DNA of 64,000 nucleotides from NCBI GenBank assembly GCA_003054695.1, contig QAZA01000023.1:80545-144544 (forward strand), in the 5' to 3' direction. The notes beneath the pieces are model-generated. The model was not told the origin of the DNA, ran no database searches, and saw nothing but the letters and a program-made list of their open reading frames with translations. Position 1 is the first letter of the stretch. Each line of letters opens with the position of its first letter. A program made the translations under genes and the position numbers. This DNA is from Verrucomicrobia bacterium LW23. GTDB lineage: Bacteria > Verrucomicrobiota > Verrucomicrobiia > Methylacidiphilales > UBA1321. This document shows, in pieces, positions 25,759-34,261 of this stretch.

Positions 25759-26826
25759 ATGAATACGAAATGGAAGATTGCGGGGATTAACTTCGATCAC
25801 ATGCACATGGGCGATCTGCTGCGAAAGGTCTTCGAGCATTCCAACGCCGAAATCGTGGGTGTAAGCGACGAGCGTCCGGATCGCATGGAGGACACGGTGC
25901 GGAAGTTCGGAATACCCCGTCAGCGCGTGTTTACCGACTACCGCGAGTGCATGGAAAAAGCTCGTCCGGACCTCGTGATCCTGTGCCCGGCAACGGCGTT
26001 GCACGCGGAGTGGACGGAGCGCATCGCCCCCTATGGCGCGCATATTCTCGTAGAGAAGCCCTTCGCGGCCTCTCTGGCGGAGGCGGACCGAATGATCGCG
26101 GCGCTCGCCGCCACGGGCAAGCAGTTGATCATCAACTGGCCGCTGCGCTGGTACCCGCCCCACGTAACGACAAAGCGTCTCATCGACGAGGGTGTGATAG
26201 GCGACGTGCTTGGCGTCCATTATTACGACGGCAATCGCGGCCCACTACGGCACAGCGCGGACAAGATCGAGACTGTGCCAGGGAAAAAATCCGAAAGCTG
26301 GTTTTACCAAAAGAGCAAGGGCGGCGGCTCGCTGCTCGACTACCTGGGCTACGGCACCACGCTCGGCACCTGGTACCACGGCGGGCGCGCTCCGCTGGAG
26401 GTAACCGCCATGGTAGACCAGCCCGAGGGCCTGGAGGTCGACGAGCACTCCATTACCATCGCCCGCTACTCCACAGGCCTGTCCAAATACGAGACACGCT
26501 GGGGCACATTCACCGATCCGTGGATGCAGCAGCCCCAGCCCAAATGTGGCTTCATCATCACCGGCACCAACGGCACCATCAGCTCCTGGGACTACGAAAA
26601 AGTAGTGCGCGTGCAAACCAGGGAACGTCCTGAAACCTACGAGATCCCTGTTGACTGCCTTGAAGCATCATGCGACGGCCCCATCCAGTACGTATTGCAC
26701 TGCCTTGAAACCGGCGCAAAAATCGACGGCCCGCTTTCACCCCAGGTCTGCCGCATAGGCCAGCAGATCGTGGACTCCGCTGTCCTCAGCGCCCGCGAAA
26801 AGCGCACGGTGCCGCTGGTGGCCTGA
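25759..26826 (+). CDS. Gfo/Idh/MocA-family dehydrogenase 1
   Basis: A 355-residue NAD(P)-dependent oxidoreductase. It starts WKIAGINFDHMHMGDLLRKV, a variant Rossmann motif in which the usual GxGxxG is NFDHMH, so cofactor binding may differ. The catalytic EKPFA motif (HILVEKPFAASL) and NWPLRWYPPHVTTKRL follow, then the beta-sheet substrate domain with YYDGNRGP. Usual roles are oxidation of sugars and cyclitols. ATG 25759 is chosen; the longer frame from 25720 overlaps the hydrolase. Confidence 0.88.
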   Translation: MNTKWKIAGINFDHMHMGDLLRKVFEHSNAEIVGVSDERPDRMEDTVRKFGIPRQRVFTDYRECMEKARPDLVILCPATALHAEWTERIAPYGAHILVEKPFAASLAEADRMIAALAATGKQLIINWPLRWYPPHVTTKRLIDEGVIGDVLGVHYYDGNRGPLRHSADKIETVPGKKSESWFYQKSKGGGSLLDYLGYGTTLGTWYHGGRAPLEVTAMVDQPEGLEVDEHSITIARYSTGLSKYETRWGTFTDPWMQQPQPKCGFIITGTNGTISSWDYEKVVRVQTRERPETYEIPVDCLEASCDGPIQYVLHCLETGAKIDGPLSPQVCRIGQQIVDSAVLSAREKRTVPLVA

Positions 26827-26955
26827 CAAAGCTGGGGGCGCGGGCTATGTCACCGGCCGGCGGAAGTCGAGACAAACATGGCCAGCCTGTCACCAGGGAG
26901 TCCTGTCCTGCCCATTTCCATTCGTGCGAAAGCATTTCCCCTGCCCCATACCGCG

Positions 26956-28110
26956 ATGACCAACCATACCCCTGTACAGCCCAAAGCCTCCTACGGTTTC
27001 GAAGCAGACAACGTCCCCGGCACCTTTGCCGCGCCGGATCTTCCCTACCGCCCGACTGATCCTCTCCACTACCGCCCCAACATCGGGCTGATCGCTTGTG
27101 GCGGAATCACTTCGGCACACCTCAAAGCGTATACGGGCGCCGGATACAACGTGGTGGCCCTGTGCGATACAGATCCGACCCGAGCGGAAAAGCGCCGCGA
27201 CGAGTTCTATCCCAGCGCGCAGGTTTACAGCGACTACCGAGATCTCCTGGCGCGCGACGATATTGAGGTAGTCGACATTGCCGCGCACCCGATCGAGCGC
27301 GAACCCATCATCCCCGAAGCCCTGCGTGCACACAAACATGTGCTGAGCCAGAAGCCGTTTGTGCTGGATCTCGATTTGGGCGAAGCATTTGTGAAGCTTG
27401 CCGACGATATGGGCGTGCGCCTGGCCGTGAACCAGAACGGCCGCTGGGCACCCTATTTCTCATACATTCGCCACGCGATAGAAGCCGGGCTGCTGGGCGA
27501 TGTTGCCACTGCAAACTTTGAGCTGCACTGGGACCACAACTGGACCTCGGCCACGCCCTTCAACAATCTCCATCACCTCGTGCTTTTCGACTACACAATC
27601 CACTGGTTTGACGCGATCCACACCTTCTTCCCCGGCCGCCGGGCCACCCGCGTGTATGCCTCCGTAGAATGCTCCCGAAGCCAGACGGCCAAGCCGCCGC
27701 TGCTTGCGCATGTGCTGGTCGATTTCGATGGCTGCCAGGCCACCATCATGGTCAATGGTGACACCCTCTTCGGCCCGGAAACGCGCACATCCGTCATCGG
27801 CAGCAAAGGTACCATACGGAGCGTCGGTCCAAGCCTTCAGGAACAGCAGGTAACCCTCATTACGGCAGAGGGCATCGCCCGCCCCGCGCTGAAAGGCAGC
27901 TGGGTGCCGGACGGCATGCACGGCTCCATGGGCGAACTCCTTTGCGCCATTGAAGAAGGCCGCGAACCCCGCAACTCCGCTCGCAATAATCTCCGAAGTC
28001 TGGAACTTTGCTTCGCTGCCATTGCCAGCGCCGACACGCACCGGCCGCAGATTCCTGGGCAAGTGCGCAGCTTGCCCAGCTCCTGTGTCACTCGCAGCGG
28101 GCTAAACTGA
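26956..28110 (+). CDS. Gfo/Idh/MocA-family dehydrogenase 2
   Basis: A 384-residue paralogue of the preceding gene. N-terminal Rossmann region IGLIACGGITSAHLKAYTGA, then VVALCDTDPTRAEKRRDEF, catalytic SQKPF (KHVLSQKPFVLDLDLGEAF) with Ser in place of the usual Glu, and the substrate domain LHWDHNWTSATPFNNLHHLV. Probably acts on a different intermediate from its paralogue. ATG 26956 is chosen over 26878. Last gene of the operon; no terminator is seen before the inverted-repeat element at 28271. Confidence 0.9.
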   Translation: MTNHTPVQPKASYGFEADNVPGTFAAPDLPYRPTDPLHYRPNIGLIACGGITSAHLKAYTGAGYNVVALCDTDPTRAEKRRDEFYPSAQVYSDYRDLLARDDIEVVDIAAHPIEREPIIPEALRAHKHVLSQKPFVLDLDLGEAFVKLADDMGVRLAVNQNGRWAPYFSYIRHAIEAGLLGDVATANFELHWDHNWTSATPFNNLHHLVLFDYTIHWFDAIHTFFPGRRATRVYASVECSRSQTAKPPLLAHVLVDFDGCQATIMVNGDTLFGPETRTSVIGSKGTIRSVGPSLQEQQVTLITAEGIARPALKGSWVPDGMHGSMGELLCAIEEGREPRNSARNNLRSLELCFAAIASADTHRPQIPGQVRSLPSSCVTRSGLN

Positions 28111-28270
28111 ACGTCATAATTATCAGGAAAATGCTCCAGCGTCCTGCATCAGTGATTCTTCTTGGAACAACAAGCGCGGCTTTCAGTGGCGTGCTATGGA
28201 AAACATTATGCGAAGGATTTATGGCACAGGACGCTGGGGAATACCGCCTCTTCGAGGTTGACTGATCTCT

Positions 28271-28444
28271 GTGTAAGACCATTTATCGGAATAAACCGGT
28301 ACATTGGCGGGACGCTTTTGAGCGAGGGAGGCGTTGAGTCTTCGGTCATGCATTTTTCAAATGCACTCCCTCAGCCTCGCCTTGCCCTCATCTCAAAATC
28401 GCCTCCACCAATGTACCGGTTTATTCCGACAATTGGTCTTACAC
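28271..28444. mobile_element. MITE-like element with 40-bp terminal inverted repeats
   Basis: Arms 28271-28310 (beginning gtgtaagacc, containing ggaataaaccggtacattgg) and 28405-28444 match at 37 of 40 positions. The element is 174 bp and encodes no transposase. Its right end reads gtgtaagacc on the minus strand, and folA's final Val codon and TAA stop are exactly that gtgtaa. It may also act as a transcriptional stop for both the operon and folA. No clear target duplication is visible. Confidence 0.75.
28361..28399 (-). repeat. 39-bp repeat shared with 16486-16524
   Basis: On the minus strand this begins gattttgagatgagggcaag and ends gggagtgcat, matching the segment at 16486 with about five differences. 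It sits just inside the right arm of the 174-bp element. Confidence 0.7.
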
Positions 28445-29023
28445 GCGCGACATCACCTGCATGGTGCAGGCCGCGTGCGTTTCCGCCTCGCGCACGTGGG
28501 GGAAGTGCCGCTCGAAGGGCGGCATGTGGGTGTCGCCCGGGTGGGTGGCGTGGATGCGAGTGAGATACACGGTGCCGATGTACGGCATCGCCGCCGCAAA
28601 TACCCGGGCGCCGCCGGCAATGATGACCGCCCCGGGGAACTCCCCCGCGCGCGTGCGCGTCAGCAGATCCTCCATGGAGCCGCACACCGCGGCAACGCCA
28701 GGCCACGCGGGCCGGCCATCCGCGCCCAGGGAATCCGCCCTGCCAGAAAGCACCACGGTGTGGCGGCCGGGAAACGCGAAGGTGGGCGATGTCTCGGCCA
28801 GAATGCCCTCCCACGTGGTGCGGCCCATCACAATGGTGTTGCCCGTGGTAATGCGCCGAAACCACCGCAAATCCTCCTTCACCTTCCACGGCAAAAAGCC
28901 ATCGCGCCCAATCACCCGCTCGGCGTCCATCGCCACAATGCCGGCAAAGGGGTGGGGCGAAGCCGGATCGGCAGGCGCGGGTGCGGGAAAGGGCGGGACG
29001 GAAGCGTTGGGTTCGGATGACAT
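28439..29023 (-). CDS. folA: Dihydrofolate reductase
   Basis: Reduces dihydrofolate to tetrahydrofolate. Core motifs: FAGIVAMDAERVIGRDGFLP, WKVKEDLRWFRRIT, TIVMGRTTWEGI, GRHTVVLS and VIIAGGARVFAAAMPYIGTV. The N-terminal ~30 residues are Ser/Pro/Ala-rich and unlike the family; ATG 29023 is chosen, ATG 29080 is an alternative. Its last codon and stop lie inside the 174-bp inverted-repeat element, so the native C-terminus may have been altered by that element. It follows the DUF1501 gene closely on the same strand. Confidence 0.93.
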   Translation of the reverse strand: MSSEPNASVPPFPAPAPADPASPHPFAGIVAMDAERVIGRDGFLPWKVKEDLRWFRRITTGNTIVMGRTTWEGILAETSPTFAFPGRHTVVLSGRADSLGADGRPAWPGVAAVCGSMEDLLTRTRAGEFPGAVIIAGGARVFAAAMPYIGTVYLTRIHATHPGDTHMPPFERHFPHVREAETHAACTMQVMSRV

Positions 29024-29108
29024 CGGCACTACTCTGCCATCATCCGGCCCCGGCGTAAACGTTGTCGATGTCAGGAGCATCCCCTTGCGCCATGCTCCTA
29101 CTCTCCCC

Positions 29109-30467
29109 CTACGCCTTCATCACCGGCAGCAGCTCAAAGTCGCGGCCCAGCACGGTTTTGCCGGGGACTTTGAGGACGCTGGCCAGGACGGACGCGTAGA
29201 CGGCACGAAAGTCCACATTGTACTTCACATCGCCCTTGTCCAGATCCTTGGGTGCCAGGCTGGGGTAGGCGCCGTAGAGGCCGGCTTTGACGCGCGGGCC
29301 GAAGAGGAACATGGGGGCGGCGGCGCCGTGGTCGGTGCCCTGGCTGCCGTTCTCCGCCACGCGGCGGCCAAACTCGCTGAAGGTGAGCACCGTTACGCGA
29401 TCCGCGTTGCCCTGCGTCTTCAGGTCCGCGTAGAAGGCCTTCACCGCCTCGGAGAACTCCTTGAGCAGACGCGGGTGGCTTTGCGCCTGGTTGGCGTGCG
29501 TGTCGAAGCCGCCCATGCTGAGGTAGTAGACGCGCGTCGTCATGCCGCCCGCGATGAGCTTGCTGATAAGCCGCAGATTATTCGCGATTTGCGTGCCCGG
29601 GTAGGACGCCTCCGTGCCCGTGCCGCCCTTGGGCTGCCTGGCCAGCAGCGCACGGATCTTGTCGGAGCTTACCTGCGCGTCCATCGCCGTGCGCTCGATA
29701 AAATCCAGCGGCGAGCCCGCGCTTTTGGTGGGGCCGCTCAGCATGCTGATGCTGCCGCCGGAGGTGGCCAGCTCTTCGTCCGCCTGCCCCATCTCCATGC
29801 GGGCCTGGCGATTCATCCTGCGGTACGTTTTCTCCTCCTGCATCGCCTCCTCGGTCTCGCCGCCGGCGATAAAGCGGTAGGAGCCCGGGTTATCCAGCGA
29901 CACGCCGCGGGGCACCTTGGCCGACATCGCCTGCGGCATCTGCCCGCCGATGTTGATGCCAACCTCCGGGTCCGCGCCGGTGCAGCAGTTATCGAAATAG
30001 CGGCCGATCCACCCGTACTTCTCCACCTTGTCGGCATCGCTGGCCGTGTGCCAGATTTCCGTGCTGCGAAAGTGCGAGCGGTTGGGGTTGGGATAGCCGA
30101 CGCCGTTGATCAGCGCCACCTCGCCGCCGTCGTACATCTCCTTAAGCGCGGAGAGCGCCGGGTTGAGACCCAGCTGATCGTTAATCTGCAGCACGTCGGA
30201 CTTCGGCACGGCCAGCTTGGGGCGAGCCTTGTAGTACTCGTCGGAGGCGAAGGGAATGACCGTGTTGACGCCGTCGTTACCGCCCGCAAGCTGCATCACT
30301 ACAAGGATTTGTGAATCCTTACCGGTAGCCACCTGCGTGGCCTTGTCCGCCGCGTGGGCGTGCATCACGCTAAAGGTGTTGGCGATAAAGTTGGGCACCG
30401 TCCAGCTCAGCGCACCGCCGAGAAGGGTGGAGCGGAGAAAAGCGCGGCGGGTGGTAAACGTGTTCAT
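29109..30467 (-). CDS. DUF1501 family protein, Tat-exported
   Basis: A 452-residue protein of the DUF1501 family (alkaline-phosphatase-like fold, unknown substrate). A twin-arginine signal, TTRRAFLRSTLLGG, leads to a hydrophobic region and likely cleavage near AHAADK. Conserved stretches LVVMQLAGGNDGVNTVIPF, SHFRSTEIW, YYLSMGGFDTHANQ and LTFSEFGRRVAENGSQGTDHG are diagnostic. It lies 57 bases after the DUF1800 gene; this pair is a common conserved unit in Planctomycetota, Armatimonadota and others and the two are thought to act together at the cell surface. Confidence 0.94.
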   Translation of the reverse strand: MNTFTTRRAFLRSTLLGGALSWTVPNFIANTFSVMHAHAADKATQVATGKDSQILVVMQLAGGNDGVNTVIPFASDEYYKARPKLAVPKSDVLQINDQLGLNPALSALKEMYDGGEVALINGVGYPNPNRSHFRSTEIWHTASDADKVEKYGWIGRYFDNCCTGADPEVGINIGGQMPQAMSAKVPRGVSLDNPGSYRFIAGGETEEAMQEEKTYRRMNRQARMEMGQADEELATSGGSISMLSGPTKSAGSPLDFIERTAMDAQVSSDKIRALLARQPKGGTGTEASYPGTQIANNLRLISKLIAGGMTTRVYYLSMGGFDTHANQAQSHPRLLKEFSEAVKAFYADLKTQGNADRVTVLTFSEFGRRVAENGSQGTDHGAAAPMFLFGPRVKAGLYGAYPSLAPKDLDKGDVKYNVDFRAVYASVLASVLKVPGKTVLGRDFELLPVMKA

Positions 30468-30523
30468 AGCGGGGAAACCTTGGGATGGTAGGAAGGAAGG
30501 AGAGAAAGAAGTCGGCGGCGGCG

Positions 30524-32017
30524 TCAGGCAACCTGATAGTCCGGCGTGCTCATCAGGAGGCGGATCGAATCCCGCACCTCGGTGGGGCCGAGCTCGTTCA
30601 TGCCGTTCATGAACTCGCGCAGCGCCCTGGCGCGTTCGGGGCGAAGCTCGCCCTGCAAAAAGCGCTTTTGCAGCGCAACAAACAGCGACTCGCGCGTGGC
30701 CAGCTCCTTGCGCGTAAACAGGCCGTCCACCTCCGCCGGCTTAAAGACGTTGCCCGCCTCGATACCAAAGCGCTTGAGCATCTTCTTTACCGGGCCCACC
30801 GTTTTATTCAGGCCCTTGCCACCACCGGGCAACAGGTCCTGCTCATTGCCCTCCACAATGGCGCCGGCCATGTTGTAGCGGTTGAGCAGGTAGTTGGTGC
30901 TGATCCAAGAGATGCCGCCGTCCCACCCCTTGACGTTGGGCGGGGCAAAGAGGTTCTGGCCCAGGCGGTTAAGCACGCCGGTGGTAACGGGCGCCTCGGG
31001 CAGTTTCATCTCCAGCATTTTGGTGGTGCCAATAAGCCACTGCACTGGGCTCTTGACCTGCTGGCGCATGACCTGCGGGGTGTAAAACTCCTCGCTGAGG
31101 AAGAGCGTGCGCATCAGCGCCTTAAACTCCATGTTGTTGTCGGTCAACACCTTGGCCATGCTGGCAATCACCCGCGGATTCTCCTCGGGCGATCCGAAGA
31201 AATTCCACAGCCGCTGGCTGATGTAAATGGCCGCCTGGGGCTGCCTGACGATGCGGTTGATGATATCCTCGCCTGTCAGCGGGCCGCTGGCGCCCAGGAA
31301 CGTCTTGTCGCCGTCATCGTGCTGGCCGCGGCGTTCCACAAAGGTCTGCCGATCAGGCCCCAGCGTCCACCCCGTAAAGGCGCGGGCGGCGGCGCGTACG
31401 TCGTCCTCCGTGTAGTGGCCCTCGCCCAGGGTAAAGAGCTCCATCACCTCGCGCGCGTAATTCTCGTTGGGCTGCTTGCGCGTGCTTTTTGCGTTGTCCA
31501 GCCAGATCAACATGGCCGGATCCTGCGATACCGCCACGAGCATGCGGCGCCAGGAGCCCAGGGCGTATTTGCGGAACGTCTCGTTCTGCTGATACATCAG
31601 GTAGGCCACGCGCACCTTTTGCACACTGGTGGCAAAGTGGCCGTGCCAAAACAGGGTCATCTTTTCCTGCAGCGGCCGGGCCGTTGTGGCCATGCGCTCC
31701 AGCCACCAGCCGCGCAGGCTTATAAGGCGGCGCGCTTCCTCGCGGCGCTCCTCGGCCTGCTTTTTGCGCTTCTCTTCCTCCGGCAGCGAGCGGTAGGAGC
31801 GGATGCGCTCGGCCAGCTCGGGGTCTGGCTTCGCCCAGTCCGGCGCCTCCACGGTCTCGGGGATCTGATCGTAATCCACCAGCGAGGCGACCGCCGCCCG
31901 CGCGCCCATCTTGTACAGCCGGTCAATCTCATGCGGCGCGCCCCCAAAACCGGCACGGTTAAGCAGGTGGGCTGCCGCCTCGTACGTCCAGCGGGAATCG
32001 GGAAGAGGACTGAGCAT
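30524..32017 (-). CDS. DUF1800 family protein
   Basis: A 497-residue protein of the DUF1800 family, function unknown, always near DUF1501 genes. Motifs: AAHLLNRAGFGGAPHEIDRL at the start, MTLFWHGHFATSVQKVR, NENYAREVMELFTLGEGHY, AARAFTGW and NVKGWDGG. A charged helical insert EEEKRKKQAEERREEARRL occurs near 85-105. No signal peptide is visible at the chosen start. First gene of the DUF1800-DUF1501-folA run. Confidence 0.94.
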   Translation of the reverse strand: MLSPLPDSRWTYEAAAHLLNRAGFGGAPHEIDRLYKMGARAAVASLVDYDQIPETVEAPDWAKPDPELAERIRSYRSLPEEEKRKKQAEERREEARRLISLRGWWLERMATTARPLQEKMTLFWHGHFATSVQKVRVAYLMYQQNETFRKYALGSWRRMLVAVSQDPAMLIWLDNAKSTRKQPNENYAREVMELFTLGEGHYTEDDVRAAARAFTGWTLGPDRQTFVERRGQHDDGDKTFLGASGPLTGEDIINRIVRQPQAAIYISQRLWNFFGSPEENPRVIASMAKVLTDNNMEFKALMRTLFLSEEFYTPQVMRQQVKSPVQWLIGTTKMLEMKLPEAPVTTGVLNRLGQNLFAPPNVKGWDGGISWISTNYLLNRYNMAGAIVEGNEQDLLPGGGKGLNKTVGPVKKMLKRFGIEAGNVFKPAEVDGLFTRKELATRESLFVALQKRFLQGELRPERARALREFMNGMNELGPTEVRDSIRLLMSTPDYQVA

Positions 32018-32326
32018 ATGGGGTTAAACCCTCAGGTTAAAATGAAGTTGCGCGAATCTGCTGGTGTGCAGCAAAAAAAGTGACCCAAATCAAACGCCTC
32101 GCGATAGGATACAACGCCCTCCGGCCACCCTGCTCCCCTGCCCGCCGCCATCCGGCAGCGGAGACACCCTGCCCACGTATATTCTGCTACTAAAGAGACG
32201 TGTGGACGATACAAAAGTAGCATCCGAAACCGACATTTTGTTGCAGAAAATCCATATCGCCCAGCATCACCGCCCTGCGCTATCCCAGCGCATCCCAGGC
32301 TCTCCCATGCACAAAGGCTGCCTGCG
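32018..32326. other. Intergenic region upstream of the DUF1800 gene
   Basis: About 310 bases between the DUF1800 start and the end of the next minus-strand gene. It should hold the promoter for the DUF1800-DUF1501 run. I see no gene, repeat or convincing terminator. Confidence 0.45.
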
Positions 32327-33337
32327 CTATCGGTTCTCCGGCAACTGCAGCGGCAGGCGTAGGCGATCGGACGGAGGGCGCGTCTCCGGGGCGGCGACGG
32401 TGGGGAGCTCCAGCGGCAGCTGCAGAGGTGCGCGGGTTTGGGTGGAGGGCGGCTTCTGCTCCGGCGGGGTGGGCGCGGCCACGGAGGGAGGCGCGGGCGG
32501 CTGCAGGCCGGCGGAGGGCGAGACGACGCGGCCGCGATAGATGACAACGCGCGAGGAATCGGCGGGCGCTTCGGACGACGACGGATCCGCCGCGGGCAAT
32601 GCGGGGGTGGACTGCGCAGCTAGCTCCAGGCGGTCCGACCCGGGCTGCGCGGGCATGCGCAGCTCGCCGGACTGCGAAGAGACGACCCGGCCGCGGTAGA
32701 TGACAACGCGCGAGGGCTCCGCCGCGGCCGGCTCCGGCTCGGGTTCGGCGGCGGCCGGCTCGCCGGGGGCGATGATCGGGAGCTCGTGCAGGCACAACAC
32801 GCAGAGGTAGCCCTGCAGCCAGTTACGCGCGTAAAGGCGGCCGTTGTCGCACGTCAGGATAAAATCGGTAAAGTTGAAATCCAGCGTATGCATGCCGGCA
32901 AACAGCGCGGCCAGCTGCGCGCCCACGGGTGCGGTGCGCGATTCCTCGAACACCGGCGGCAGTCGCTGGGAGAGGAGGTTGCCATTCCTGTCGTAGGCGA
33001 TGGTGCCGGTTTGCGGAGCAATGCTGGTAAGCTGCGGCATCGGTTCGTCGCGCAGCAACTCGCTCTCGGCCGCCACAAGCACGCCGCCGATACGCTGGCC
33101 GCTGAGCAGCAGAAGGCCCCGGTGCGCGCGGCAAAAAATATCCATGCGCTCCGGCGTGCCCAGGCCCAGCGTCTCCCCAATATCCCACGCAAAATCGAGG
33201 GCGCGCGTGACAAAAGCGCGCATCTCCTCCACCGGCCCGCGCGATAGCGTAACATTGCCAACCCCATCAAAATAGGCCAGCCGCACAACATGCGGATCGC
33301 CCAGCACCTGGGCGTCGGTAGGAGTGATGTGGCTCAT
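32327..33337 (-). CDS. Hypothetical protein with duplicated YRGRVV motif
   Basis: Unrecognised 336-residue protein. The N-terminal ~190 residues look globular and alpha/beta (VVRLAYFDGVGNVTLSRGPV, FCRAHRGLLLLSGQRIGGVL, FNFTDFILTCDNGRLYARNW), possibly a roadblock-like or profilin-like fold. The C-terminal part is a Pro/Ala/Glu-rich linker carrying two copies of SRVVIYRGRVVS about 52 residues apart, then a Pro-rich tail ending RLPLQLPENR. No signal peptide. ATG 33337 is chosen; GTG 33400 would add 21 residues and has a purine-rich sequence upstream. Confidence 0.65.
   Translation of the reverse strand: MSHITPTDAQVLGDPHVVRLAYFDGVGNVTLSRGPVEEMRAFVTRALDFAWDIGETLGLGTPERMDIFCRAHRGLLLLSGQRIGGVLVAAESELLRDEPMPQLTSIAPQTGTIAYDRNGNLLSQRLPPVFEESRTAPVGAQLAALFAGMHTLDFNFTDFILTCDNGRLYARNWLQGYLCVLCLHELPIIAPGEPAAAEPEPEPAAAEPSRVVIYRGRVVSSQSGELRMPAQPGSDRLELAAQSTPALPAADPSSSEAPADSSRVVIYRGRVVSPSAGLQPPAPPSVAAPTPPEQKPPSTQTRAPLQLPLELPTVAAPETRPPSDRLRLPLQLPENR
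32520..32714 (-). repeat. Two 36-bp direct repeats encoding SRVVIYRGRVVS
   Basis: Copies at 32520-32555 and 32679-32714 differ at two of 36 bases and lie in the same frame of the gene ending at 32327. The DNA identity is as high as the protein identity, which suggests a fairly recent duplication. Confidence 0.8.
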
Positions 33338-33569
33338 GGAGTGGGGTGAAGTAGGGGCAGCAGGGCGGGCGGGCCGCGGATGGCCTGTTTTCATCGCCAC
33401 CTGCCTTCTGCACGGGGCGATGAGACCTTTTCGGCCACAATCCGCCCGGCTTTAGCAAAATGCACGATTGCTGGGCAGAAATCGCCGCAACGCCAATGCT
33501 ACCCGGCAATTTCTGCTGCGTACACGCAAAACTCCTCGCTCCGCGCACTTGCTTTGGCCAACGGCGCGC

Positions 33570-34139
33570 TCAGGGGTGGACCGCGCCGGGGATCGGTGCT
33601 GCTGCAAAGAATTCTTCCCTCAAAATGCCGTATTCCACAAGATCCATCAGCACGCCGTTCTTCATCATGTGGCGGCGCCGGTATCCCTCCCTGCGCATCC
33701 CCAGCTTTTCCATCACGCGCCCTGAGGAAGGATTTGTCGAATAGAAGCCGCCGCCAATCTTGGCCAGGTGGAAGTGCTTGAACGCAAACCGCATGCATTC
33801 GCGCGTCGCCTCCGTGGTATAGCCCTGATTCCAAAAATCAAATCCCATCCAGTAGCCCAGTTCCCCGCGCAGATCCGGCAGGTGAAGACCCATGGAAACA
33901 CACCCCATCAACTCGCCCGTGCTTCTGCTTTCCACCGCAAACGCGATAAGCTTCCCCCTCTCAAAACCCGGCTGATGCGTCGCAATCCACGTCTTTGCCG
34001 CCCCCTCGGGATAAGGATGCGGAATATTGGCCGCCGTGCGGGCAACGGCCTCATGCCCAGCCAGACGCTCTACCGCATCGCTATCGGCCAGCGTAAAAGG
34101 CCGCAGCGTCAGTCGAGCGGTGTGAAGCGTCGGCAACAT
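33570..34139 (-). CDS. GNAT N-acetyltransferase (RimJ/RimL type)
   Basis: A 189-residue acetyltransferase of the Acetyltransf_3 group. Motifs: LHTARLTLRPFTLADSDAVE at the start, GELGYWMGFDFWNQGYTTEA (acetyl-CoA loop region) and FYSTNPSSGRVMEKLGMRRE. Such enzymes acetylate protein N-termini or small amines; the substrate is unknown. ATG 34139 is chosen because the family begins at this ARLTLRP segment; an upstream ATG at 34208 would add 23 residues. Confidence 0.88.
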   Translation of the reverse strand: MLPTLHTARLTLRPFTLADSDAVERLAGHEAVARTAANIPHPYPEGAAKTWIATHQPGFERGKLIAFAVESRSTGELMGCVSMGLHLPDLRGELGYWMGFDFWNQGYTTEATRECMRFAFKHFHLAKIGGGFYSTNPSSGRVMEKLGMRREGYRRRHMMKNGVLMDLVEYGILREEFFAAAPIPGAVHP

Positions 34140-34261
34140 AGGAATCGCTATTACAACAAGGAGATTCGCAGGTGTCGATCTTCCTCTCGGCGCCAACAGC
34201 TTGAACATTCCTGTTTTCCCCTCCGCGATGTGCGTGGTTAATCGCTACCCTTCGAGAGGAA

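Noticed and set aside
28461..30314. Plus-strand open frame of 617 codons over folA and DUF1501
   Set aside because: Antisense to two well-supported genes; product is rich in Ala, Arg, His and Gly without motifs.
30485..32083. Plus-strand open frame of 532 codons over the DUF1800 gene
   Set aside because: Antisense to a gene with diagnostic DUF1800 motifs; no domain on the plus strand.
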